Shown here in pieces: positions 9,549 to 17,412 of a DNA stretch of 64,000 bases (positions are counted from its first letter, which is position 1; each line of letters opens with the position of its first letter). The notes under the pieces are model-generated. The model saw nothing but the letters and a program-made list of their open reading frames with translations, was not told the DNA's origin and ran no database searches. This stretch comes from Nostoc sp. RI_552 (GTDB lineage Bacteria > Cyanobacteriota > Cyanobacteriia > Cyanobacteriales > Nostocaceae), in the NCBI GenBank assembly GCA_016124525.1, contig WGNO01000009.1, forward strand, positions 1 to 64,000, written 5' to 3'. The position numbers and the translations under genes are program-made.

Positions 9549-11102
9549 ATGCTCAATTCTGAATTCCCTGAGTCTGAAGTTTGTGCTGAAACTGATTTTC
9601 ATCAGATTGAAGAACAAAAAGGAACATTGAAGCCAAATCAAAAGGGACGTTGGCCTTTAATTTTAGGTATAACTCTGTTGATTGCAGGCGGCTGTGGTTG
9701 GCGCTGGTGGCAAAATAGCTTTGCTGGTCATGGAGCTCCGGGTAATACAGCAGCTGGTTCACCCATGGGAATTCCTGTGAAGTTAGCCACTGTAAAAACC
9801 GCAACCATAAAAGAAAGTTCGGTTATTAACGGCTTTTTAGAAGCTCCTGGCGCAGTAGCACTGAAGCCAGAAATTGACGGGCGAATCAGTGAAATTTTAT
9901 TTAAGGAAGGCGATAGCGTTCAACAAGGACAAGTTATAATGCGCTTGCAGAGTGATGAGACTCAAGCCCGCTTACGACAAGCAAAAGCATTATTAGACCG
10001 TACCCAAGCCCGACTAGCAGAACTTAAAGCAGGTACACGTCCAGAAGCAATTGCTCAAGCCAAAGCTAGATTAGCTCAAGTGGAAACTCGCCTGAAAAAT
10101 GCCCAGAGTGGAGCACGTCCAGAAGCAATTGCCCAAGCTGAAGCTCAAATTAAGGTAGCTCAATCTGATTTCCAATTAGCCCAATCAAGAGCTCAGAGAT
10201 ACCAACAATTAAGAAAACAAGGTGCTGTTTCCCAAGATGAACTAGAAGGATTTCTCTCAGAACAAAGAAGTGCTGAAGCTAGATTGCAAGCAGCCCAAAA
10301 ACGACTCGAGGAATTCCGCAAAAGCAGAAGTTTTGATATTGATGAACTAGTGGCAACCGTAGAACTAGAACAACAAAGTCTCAGAGAACTAGAGAACGGT
10401 TCCCGCCCAGAAGAAATTGCCCAAGGCCGTTCTCAAGTTATGGAAGCAGCCGCTCAAGTCCAGTTAGCAGAAGCACAGCAGCAACACATCACAATTGTAG
10501 CTCCTGTCACTGGTATTCTCGGTAATATATCGGTGAAAGTGGGAGATTTTGTTAGTAAGGGAAATGAACTCACCACAGTGACTAAAAGTGATACTTTGGA
10601 ATTAAATTTAGCTGTTCCCGTCAATGAAGCCGAAAGGTTGCGTCTGGGATTACCTGTACAAATACTAGATGCTGAAAACAAACCCACCCTCGCAGGTAAG
10701 GTAAGTTTTATTTCGCCCAATATTAATGTAAATACACAGAATATATTGGCGAAAGCCAGCTTTGCTAATCCCCAAAACCGAATACTCAATCGCCTCAACG
10801 TCCAAGCCAATATCATCTGGGATGAAAGTCAGGGAATCCTAATTCCTACCGAAGCAATATCTCGCATGGGCAACCAGACTTTTGTGTTTGTAGCTCAAGA
10901 GTCGGGAAAATCTCAGCTAGGAATGGCGAACTTAATAGCTCAACAAAAACCGGTGAAGTTAGGAAATATTCAAGGAAACGATTATCAAGTTCTTGAGGGA
11001 CTAAAAGCCGGGGACAAAATTGTTGTTGCAGGTATTCTCAATCTCACCAATGGCGCACCTATCATACCTGCACCTGAGCAAATGGGTAAGGGGAAACCTT
11101 AA
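9549..11102 (+). CDS. RND efflux periplasmic adaptor (membrane fusion protein, AcrA/MexA-like)
   Basis: 517 residues. One membrane anchor at about 35-52 (WPLILGITLLIAGGCGW) follows a 33-residue cytoplasmic tail. Then comes the split biotinyl-lipoyl domain (GRISEILFKEGDSVQQGQ at about 113-130), a long helical hairpin, and the beta-barrel and membrane-proximal domains. The hairpin contains three related segments of the type G-x-RPEAIAQA (about residues 158, 189 and 281), an internal repetition that makes the protein longer than E. coli AcrA (about 400). It links an inner-membrane RND pump to an outer-membrane TolC-like channel; the pump gene follows at 11274, and no tolC is present in the window. 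Confidence 0.9.
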   Translation: MLNSEFPESEVCAETDFHQIEEQKGTLKPNQKGRWPLILGITLLIAGGCGWRWWQNSFAGHGAPGNTAAGSPMGIPVKLATVKTATIKESSVINGFLEAPGAVALKPEIDGRISEILFKEGDSVQQGQVIMRLQSDETQARLRQAKALLDRTQARLAELKAGTRPEAIAQAKARLAQVETRLKNAQSGARPEAIAQAEAQIKVAQSDFQLAQSRAQRYQQLRKQGAVSQDELEGFLSEQRSAEARLQAAQKRLEEFRKSRSFDIDELVATVELEQQSLRELENGSRPEEIAQGRSQVMEAAAQVQLAEAQQQHITIVAPVTGILGNISVKVGDFVSKGNELTTVTKSDTLELNLAVPVNEAERLRLGLPVQILDAENKPTLAGKVSFISPNINVNTQNILAKASFANPQNRILNRLNVQANIIWDESQGILIPTEAISRMGNQTFVFVAQESGKSQLGMANLIAQQKPVKLGNIQGNDYQVLEGLKAGDKIVVAGILNLTNGAPIIPAPEQMGKGKP

Positions 11103-11273
11103 TTATTAACTCGTAATTTTTAGGTATAAAAGCACTTTTACAGTCATGGGAATCTTTTTCCTCCCTGCTTGTGGATCTCAATGTGCTGTCAATCAAAAAT
11201 CCTCAATCTCAAATCCCAAATTGGTTGATTCATCCCTAACTACCAATTTATATTTATTCACCTCTCTAAGTCT

Positions 11274-14200
11274 ATGTTTATTGATTTCTTTATCAAGAGA
11301 CCAGTATTTGCTACGGTCTGTGCATTAATTGTGCTGTTGTTGGGATTGATTAGTATTCCCACATTGCCAATAGCTCGTTTCCCAGATATTGCACCTACTC
11401 AAATCAACGTTACCGCCAACTATACCGGAGGTAGTGCTGAGGACGTAGAAAGCGGTGTTACCAACATCTTAGAAAGGGAAATCAACGGGGTTGAAGGTAT
11501 CCGCTATATTACTTCCAGCAGTAGTAACGATGGCTCCACTAACATTACAGCTACCTTCAATTCATCCCGAAATCCAGATATTGCGGCTGTGGATGTGCAG
11601 AACCGTGTTGCTGTTGCTCAACCGCAACTACCAGAATCTGTACAGCGCACAGGTGTTAGGGTAACCAAACAATCTAACAATCTACTCTTAGCAATTGGTT
11701 TATTCGCTGAAAATGATGACTATGACAATGTATTTTTAAGCAATTATGCTGACCTTTACTTAGGAGATGCCTTAAAAAGAGTTAAAGGTGTTGGTAATGT
11801 GAGAATCTTTGGCGAACGTCGTTATGCAATGCGTATATGGCTAGACCCGAATCGCCTGGCTAGTCGGCAGCTGACCACTCAGGATGTAGTCAATGCTTTA
11901 TCGGAACAAAATTTGCAGGTCGGTGGTGGAAGCATTGGTCAAGAGCCTGCCCCGGAAGGACAAAGGTATCAAATTGATGTACGCGCTGTCAGTAGACTTT
12001 CAGATTCATCGGAATTTGCGGAAATTATCCTGAAAACTAATAATGATGGCAGCTTAATTAAGCTCAAAGATGTCGGTAAAATAGAAATGGGGGCACAGAA
12101 CTATAACTCATTTTTGCGATATCGCGCCAAAGATGCTGTGGGTTTAGGTATTTATCAACTTCCTGGGAGCAATGCTTTGGAGGTGGCGCGGGGAGTGAGA
12201 AAGGAAATGGCCCGATTAGCTCTCAATTTTCCGCCGGGATTGCAGTATCAAGTCGCCTTTGACACTACACGCTTTGTGGAAGAGTCGATGTCAGAAGTAA
12301 TCAAGACTCTATTGATAGCAGTATTACTAGTTGTAATTGTAATTTTTGTCTTTTTGCAGGACTGGCGAACAACTTTAATTCCCGCGTTAACTGTTCCTTT
12401 GTCTCTCATTGGGACATTTATTTTTGCGAAAATTTTTGACTTTTCTATTAATAGTTTGACTTTATTTGGTTTAACTTTGGCATCGGGAATGGTGGTGGAC
12501 GATGCCATTGTTATAGTTGAGCAAATCAGCCGTTTTATCCAGGATAAAGGCATGAGTCCTCCCCGGGCAGCCAGTGAATCAATGGCTGAACTATTTAGTG
12601 CAGTGATTGCTACTTCCTTGGTGCTGATGGCAGTATTTATCCCCGTGGCGTTTTTTCCGGGAACTACTGGCGCACTTTATCGCCAATTTGCCCTAACTAT
12701 TGCTTTCTCTATTGTCATTTCTACCTTTTTAGCCTTGACCTTGACACCTTCTTTGTGTGCGTTACTGCTACGTCAAGGACAAAAACCTACTGGTTGGTTG
12801 GGTGGAGTTTTTGATCAAATGAATCAGTTGGTGGACTCAGTACGTAGAAGCTATGGGCGATGGCTCAATTTTCTAGTCCGCTTTAAAAACATAATTATGG
12901 GACTATTCATGGTGGCCTTGGGAATGACAGCTTGGCTCTATATCACCATACCCACAGGCTTTCTTCCCGAGGAAGACGAAGGCTACTTTATGACCTTGAT
13001 CCAAGGGCCCCAAGGGGTTTCTTTACAATATACTAGTGATGTGATGGCACAAGTAGAAAAAGAAATCTTGCAAATCCCTGAAGTAGTGGGAACCTTCGCC
13101 CTTGGTGGCTTTAGTTTCAGTGGTAATATTGCCAATAATGGCATTATATTTACTACCTTAAAACCCTGGGCGGAACGTTCCCGACCAGATCAATCAGTAC
13201 AAGCGATTATCGGTAACTTACGAGGAAAATTGTTCGCTATCCCAGAAGCAAGAATCTTTCCGGTAAATCCACCACCCATTCAAGGGTTAGGTAACTTTGG
13301 GGGCTTCAATTTTCAACTGCAAGACCGTAGAGGCAATAGTGGCTTAGAAACTTTGGTACAATCAATGGGTGAATTGCTTGGTGGAGCCAACCAAACACCA
13401 GGATTACAAGCTGTATTTAGTACTTTTGCCGCACAAACCCCACAAATTCTGGTAGAAGTAGATCGCAATAGAGCCAAAGCACTGCAAGTTTCCATAGATG
13501 ATATCTTCCGTACTCTTCAAACTGCTTTGGGTTCTCAATATGTAAATGATTTCAACCTCCAGCAGCGTAATTACAGAGTGTATGTCCAAGCAGACGCAAA
13601 ATTTCGCTCTAATCCCCAGGATATTGGTCAACTATCTGTTCGTTCTCAAAGCAATGAAATGATTCCTTTGAGAAACTTAATTACAACTACTTCTGTTGTG
13701 GGGGCCCAGGTAATTAACCACTATAATCTATATCGCTCAATTGAAATCAATGGTTCTCCTGCTCCTGGTTTTAGTTCTGGAGATGCTATTAAGGCCATGG
13801 AAAAGTTAGCTACAGAAGTTTTACCACCTATTTTTGGTTATGAGTGGTCAGGAACGACATTGGAAGAAATCAATTCTGGCGGTTTAGCACCCATTATCTT
13901 TGGTTTAGGAATTGTTTTTGTGTTTTTAGTGCTAGCTGCTCAGTACGAAAACTACATAGACCCCTTAATTATCCTCTTATCAGTGCCTTTAGCAATTTTT
14001 GGCGCACTTATAGCTCAATCAATGCGGGGTTTTCCTAATGACGTTTACTGTCAAATTGGTTTAGTAATGTTGATTGGTTTAGCTAGTAAGAATGCTATTT
14101 TAATTGTAGAATTTGCCAACCAATTGCGGAGGGAAGGGCTTTCTATAACTAAAGCAGCTGTGGAGGCAGCACAAGAGCGTTTACGCCCGATTTTAATGAC

Positions 14201-14423
14201 TGCATTTTCTACACTGCTCGGTATTTTTCCCTTGACTATTGCCACAGGTGCCGGGGCGGGGAGTCGTCAGTCTTTGGGAACGACGGTGTTTGGCGGAATG
14301 TTAATTGCTACTTTTTTGACTTTGTTTGTGGTGCCAATTTTATATATTGTCATAAAAACAACTACAGAGCCTTTGTTCAAATCCTATGGTCATCATATGC
14401 AGCTAGATACAGCAAAAAAATGA
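11274..14423 (+). CDS. RND multidrug efflux pump, HAE1 family (AcrB/MexB-like)
   Basis: 1049 residues, the normal length for a trimeric AcrB-type pump. It begins MFIDFFIKRPVFATVCAL, the typical first transmembrane helix. The proton-relay residues are present: the aspartate pair D409/D410 in GMVVDDAIVIVE and K939 in GLASKNAILIVEFA. Two large periplasmic loops follow TM1 and TM7 as expected. It should use the proton gradient to export hydrophobic compounds together with the adaptor encoded 171 bases upstream. The small open frame inside that gap is not convincing as a gene. Substrate cannot be predicted. Confidence 0.95.
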   Translation: MFIDFFIKRPVFATVCALIVLLLGLISIPTLPIARFPDIAPTQINVTANYTGGSAEDVESGVTNILEREINGVEGIRYITSSSSNDGSTNITATFNSSRNPDIAAVDVQNRVAVAQPQLPESVQRTGVRVTKQSNNLLLAIGLFAENDDYDNVFLSNYADLYLGDALKRVKGVGNVRIFGERRYAMRIWLDPNRLASRQLTTQDVVNALSEQNLQVGGGSIGQEPAPEGQRYQIDVRAVSRLSDSSEFAEIILKTNNDGSLIKLKDVGKIEMGAQNYNSFLRYRAKDAVGLGIYQLPGSNALEVARGVRKEMARLALNFPPGLQYQVAFDTTRFVEESMSEVIKTLLIAVLLVVIVIFVFLQDWRTTLIPALTVPLSLIGTFIFAKIFDFSINSLTLFGLTLASGMVVDDAIVIVEQISRFIQDKGMSPPRAASESMAELFSAVIATSLVLMAVFIPVAFFPGTTGALYRQFALTIAFSIVISTFLALTLTPSLCALLLRQGQKPTGWLGGVFDQMNQLVDSVRRSYGRWLNFLVRFKNIIMGLFMVALGMTAWLYITIPTGFLPEEDEGYFMTLIQGPQGVSLQYTSDVMAQVEKEILQIPEVVGTFALGGFSFSGNIANNGIIFTTLKPWAERSRPDQSVQAIIGNLRGKLFAIPEARIFPVNPPPIQGLGNFGGFNFQLQDRRGNSGLETLVQSMGELLGGANQTPGLQAVFSTFAAQTPQILVEVDRNRAKALQVSIDDIFRTLQTALGSQYVNDFNLQQRNYRVYVQADAKFRSNPQDIGQLSVRSQSNEMIPLRNLITTTSVVGAQVINHYNLYRSIEINGSPAPGFSSGDAIKAMEKLATEVLPPIFGYEWSGTTLEEINSGGLAPIIFGLGIVFVFLVLAAQYENYIDPLIILLSVPLAIFGALIAQSMRGFPNDVYCQIGLVMLIGLASKNAILIVEFANQLRREGLSITKAAVEAAQERLRPILMTAFSTLLGIFPLTIATGAGAGSRQSLGTTVFGGMLIATFLTLFVVPILYIVIKTTTEPLFKSYGHHMQLDTAKK

Positions 14424-14530
14424 CCAATAAACATCCCTCCGGCTCGGTGTGTTCAAGAAGTGGGCTGTAGCGCGATAAACTAATATTTTAGTTCAGCAAC
14501 ATCAAAACATATATCTTGAACGAGAAATTA

Positions 14531-14806
14531 ATGGAGATATTTGAAGTTATCCAAGAAACTATCAAAAAACCACCAATTCCCCATGAACCATATAAGCAAT
14601 CATTGAAAGCTTGGGCTATGTATTGCTTACGGGACAAAGGGTTTAAAGTAGTTTATGCTCAAAATGCCGACTTTGCCATTGAAACCAAGGGACGGGACAA
14701 GCTGTATTTTAAAGTGACAAACAATAGGAAAGATGTAGATAATTCTTGTAGCTGGATAGTTTGGGATAATGTGACCAAAAGCCCTAGCCTGATTCCGGTT
14801 CAATAG
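14531..14806 (+). CDS. Small hypothetical protein
   Basis: 91 residues from the ATG at 14531 (MEIFEVIQETIKK); a TTG five codons earlier at 14516 is possible but has no ribosome site. The sequence has an amphipathic N-terminus, then alternating short strands (GFKVVYAQNADFAIETKG, KLYFKVTN) recalling the core of small restriction-endonuclease-like folds, but the acidic/lysine triad is not convincing. No signal peptide or membrane span. It lies downstream of the RND pump on the same strand with a 107-base gap. I do not recognise the family and assign no function. Confidence 0.5.
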   Translation: MEIFEVIQETIKKPPIPHEPYKQSLKAWAMYCLRDKGFKVVYAQNADFAIETKGRDKLYFKVTNNRKDVDNSCSWIVWDNVTKSPSLIPVQ

Positions 14807-14896
14807 TTGACGACCCAACTTAGTTGGAGGCTTTTTCTCCCGTCAAAGTTTGTAGTCAGAACTTTATTTTTCTGGTTTTTTTGTCAAAGAAGGAAC

Positions 14897-15664
14897 TTAA
14901 GAAGGCTTTTCAAATATCATCAGGTGTTGCTGGGGTAATAAATTTTTAGTTTCTCGCCAAACTAAACCCACAGTTGCCATTTCTTTGCGGACTTGTTTTT
15001 GAGTCATTTTGTGCAAAGGTTTAATCATAATCAAAGGATTTTCGCCCCGGTATTCCACCAGCACCACTTTACCTCCTGGTTTCAGGGCTTTGACAATTCC
15101 CTGCATCAGCTCTTGGGGATATTCCAACTCATGATAAGTATCCACCATCAGTGCTAAATCAACACTTGCAGAAGGAAGATTGGGATTGGTGAGAGTTGCC
15201 AAAATTGGCTCAACATTAAAAATATTTTTCTCTTGTTTGAAAAATTTCACAAATTCCAGCATTTCTGGTTGAATATCCACAGCCAAAACCTTTCCGTCTG
15301 TTAGTAATGGTGCAATGCGAAAGCTGAGATAACCTGTACCTGCGCCAATATCCGCCACTACATCGTCGGGTTGTAAGTTAAGGGCACTCACAATTTTACT
15401 GGGCTGTTCTTCTACCTCGCGGCTTGGTCTTTCTAGCCAACCTGCACCTGTGTGTCCCATGACTTTGGCTATTTCTCGCCCCATGTAGTATTTTCCCATA
15501 CCATCTGCACTGGGACGCCATCGCTGTTCATAAACATTATTAGACACAGAAGCAGCGTTTGCTATGGTCATCGGGGTAAACAGCAAGTTTACCAGCATCA
15601 ACAGAATAGCGAAAAATTGTAAACAATTTAACTTATGGTAATGGTAATTTTTCATGTTTATCAA
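14897..15664 (-). CDS. Exported class I SAM-dependent methyltransferase
   Basis: 255 residues. The N-terminus has a basic stretch, a hydrophobic core (FFAILLMLVNLLF) and an A-N-A-A-like cleavage site near residue 38, so it looks like a Sec-secreted or lumenal protein. The mature part contains SAM motif I VADIGAGTGYLSFRIAPLL, motif II VLAVDIQPEML and a LALMVDTYHELEYP motif, the Methyltransf_11/25 type. Export of a SAM-dependent enzyme is odd because SAM is cytoplasmic; the signal could instead be an uncleaved membrane anchor. It is convergent with the small gene at 14531 and divergent from the monooxygenase at 15964. Substrate unknown. Confidence 0.85.
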   Translation of the reverse strand: MINMKNYHYHKLNCLQFFAILLMLVNLLFTPMTIANAASVSNNVYEQRWRPSADGMGKYYMGREIAKVMGHTGAGWLERPSREVEEQPSKIVSALNLQPDDVVADIGAGTGYLSFRIAPLLTDGKVLAVDIQPEMLEFVKFFKQEKNIFNVEPILATLTNPNLPSASVDLALMVDTYHELEYPQELMQGIVKALKPGGKVVLVEYRGENPLIMIKPLHKMTQKQVRKEMATVGLVWRETKNLLPQQHLMIFEKPS

Positions 15665-15963
15665 CCCATAGGTACGCCAAGGTTTTTTGATTTTAAAGAT
15701 GAGGCAGGATTAATTCAGCAACTTTGCGTTGCGGATGGTGTCCGTGATGAGATTTTATCCCAGTATTACCAATCACCATAAAGAAAAAGTTCGGATTATC
15801 ATCCTGACCATCCATAAATTACAAGAAATCAAGGGGAAGGGTGAAAGCCCCTTTAGAATCCCCTCGCCCTTCGGTGGGGGAAAGGTCAAATCAGCGGATA
15901 GCTTGCGCGGATTTATCAGTTTGCGTAAAAATAGTAGTAAGAATGCCTTAATTTATCTTAACA
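15665..15963. other. Intergenic region with one possible coding relic and a dispersed repeat
   Basis: A 35-codon stretch on the plus strand, about 15678-15780, reads PRFFDFKDEAGLIQQLCVAD and ends QYYQSP-stop. It looks like a protein fragment but I cannot identify it. At 15852-15868 a 17-nt string is identical, in the opposite orientation, to 30067-30083 behind pyk. A 100-codon open frame over 15729-16031 overlaps the monooxygenase start and has no support. Confidence 0.35.
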
Positions 15964-17229
15964 ATGGCGCTCACACAGCTACATCAAACTCTTTCTTCTC
16001 AACAAACACCGCCAAATCAACGAGGATATGATTATGATTTGGTAATTGTCGGCGGTGGGATTGTTGGCTTAACTTTAGCCTCGGCTTTGAAAAATTCTGG
16101 CTTAAGTATTCTGCTCATAGAAGCCAGAGTCGCATCAGCAGCAGTAGCCAAAGGACAAGCCTATGCAGTTCATATGCTTTCCGCTCTCATATACCAGGGC
16201 ATTGGAATTTGGGATAAAATATCGCCTCAAATTGCCAAATATTGCCAAGTCCGCCTTTCTGATGCTGATTACCCTAAGGTAGTGAAATTTGTGACTGATG
16301 ATTTAGGTACGTCAGAGTTGGGTTATGTGGCGGAACACCAAGCCTTGTTAGAGCCTTTGCAGGAATTTGTGCAAAATTGTCCGAATGTAACTTATCTGTG
16401 TCCGGCTGAAGTGGTCAAGACAGAATATCAGCAGGACATTGTAGCTATAGATATGAAAATTGCCGAAAAAATTCAGACAGTCCGCAGTAAATTACTTGTA
16501 GCGGCGGATGGTTCGCGATCGCGCATTCGTGAGGCTGCGGGAATTAAAACTTCTGGCTGGAAATATTGGCAATCCTGTATTGTAGCCTTTGTTAAACCAG
16601 AAAAATCCCACAATAACACTGCCTACGAAAAGTTTTGGACAAGTGGACCCTTTGCGATTTTACCTCTACCGGGGAACCGTTGCCGAATCGTTTGGACAGC
16701 CCCCCACGCAGAAGCGGAGGCTATATGTGCTTTAGATGACGAGGAATTTTTGGCAGAACTCACTCGCCGCTTTGGAAATCAAATGGGTAAGTTGGAATTG
16801 CTAGGACACCGCTTCATATTTCCAGTGCAACTGATGCAAAGCCATCACTACGTTCTCCCCCGATTAGCTTTAATTGGCGATGCAGCACACAATTGTCATC
16901 CCGTGGGGGGACAAGGGTTAAATTTGGGGATTCGAGATGCAGCTGCTTTAGCTCAAGTGCTACAAACAGCAGATGAAGCCGGAGAAGACATTGGCCACTT
17001 GAAAGTCCTCAAAGGTTATGAACGTTGGCGCAAGGTAGAAAACCTAACCATTTTAGGTTTCACTGATTTGTTAGATCGAATGTTTTCTAATAACTTTTTG
17101 CCCTTGGTGATAATTCGTCGTCTCGGTTTATGGATGATGCTACGTATACCTATGTTAAAAGTGTTTACACTGAAGTTAATGATTGGGTTAAAAGGACGTA
17201 CACCTGAATTAGCGAAACACGGGGATTAA
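15964..17229 (+). CDS. FAD-dependent monooxygenase/hydroxylase (UbiH/VisC type)
   Basis: 421 residues. The N-terminal FAD fingerprint is DLVIVGGGIVGLTLASAL with the closing acid in LLIEA. The mid-region DG motif is in LLVAADGSRSRIREAAGI. The third FAD motif is ALIGDAAHNCHPVGGQGLN, diagnostic of the UbiH/COQ6 group. A cyanobacterial orthologue probably hydroxylates a prenylated aromatic or related lipid-soluble ring, but the substrate is uncertain and I give no symbol. It starts with ATG at 15964 and stands alone in its orientation between the exported methyltransferase and the transglycosylase. Confidence 0.85.
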   Translation: MALTQLHQTLSSQQTPPNQRGYDYDLVIVGGGIVGLTLASALKNSGLSILLIEARVASAAVAKGQAYAVHMLSALIYQGIGIWDKISPQIAKYCQVRLSDADYPKVVKFVTDDLGTSELGYVAEHQALLEPLQEFVQNCPNVTYLCPAEVVKTEYQQDIVAIDMKIAEKIQTVRSKLLVAADGSRSRIREAAGIKTSGWKYWQSCIVAFVKPEKSHNNTAYEKFWTSGPFAILPLPGNRCRIVWTAPHAEAEAICALDDEEFLAELTRRFGNQMGKLELLGHRFIFPVQLMQSHHYVLPRLALIGDAAHNCHPVGGQGLNLGIRDAAALAQVLQTADEAGEDIGHLKVLKGYERWRKVENLTILGFTDLLDRMFSNNFLPLVIIRRLGLWMMLRIPMLKVFTLKLMIGLKGRTPELAKHGD

Positions 17230-17412
17230 TAGTTATAACAGTGTCAACCTTAAGGTAGATGTAACAGGTACAATTGTGTAATGTAAGATTCATTACTGGC
17301 AAAAGTTTCGATTCTCCAAGGAATTGAAAATTAAAACGAAAAAAGTGATTACACTCACAGCCAGGAATGCTAAAGTTTCAAGAACTTTATCGGAACTTTT
17401 CAGCGAATATTC

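Noticed and set aside
11146-11328. 60-codon frame between the efflux adaptor and pump genes
   Set aside because: It overlaps the clear start of the RND pump in another frame and has no recognisable domain or ribosome site.
14373-14390. GTTCAAATCC-like T-loop string near the end of the RND pump gene
   Set aside because: It lies inside the coding frame of the pump C-terminus and no cloverleaf can be drawn around it.
15729-16031. 100-codon open frame overlapping the monooxygenase start
   Set aside because: It reads through a dispersed repeat and the first codons of the FAD monooxygenase in another frame; its composition and lack of homology argue against a gene.
17230-17412. Possible NtcA site (GTA-N8-TAC) upstream of the transglycosylase
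   Set aside because: GTAACAGGTAC occurs but the spacing between GTA and TAC is wrong.
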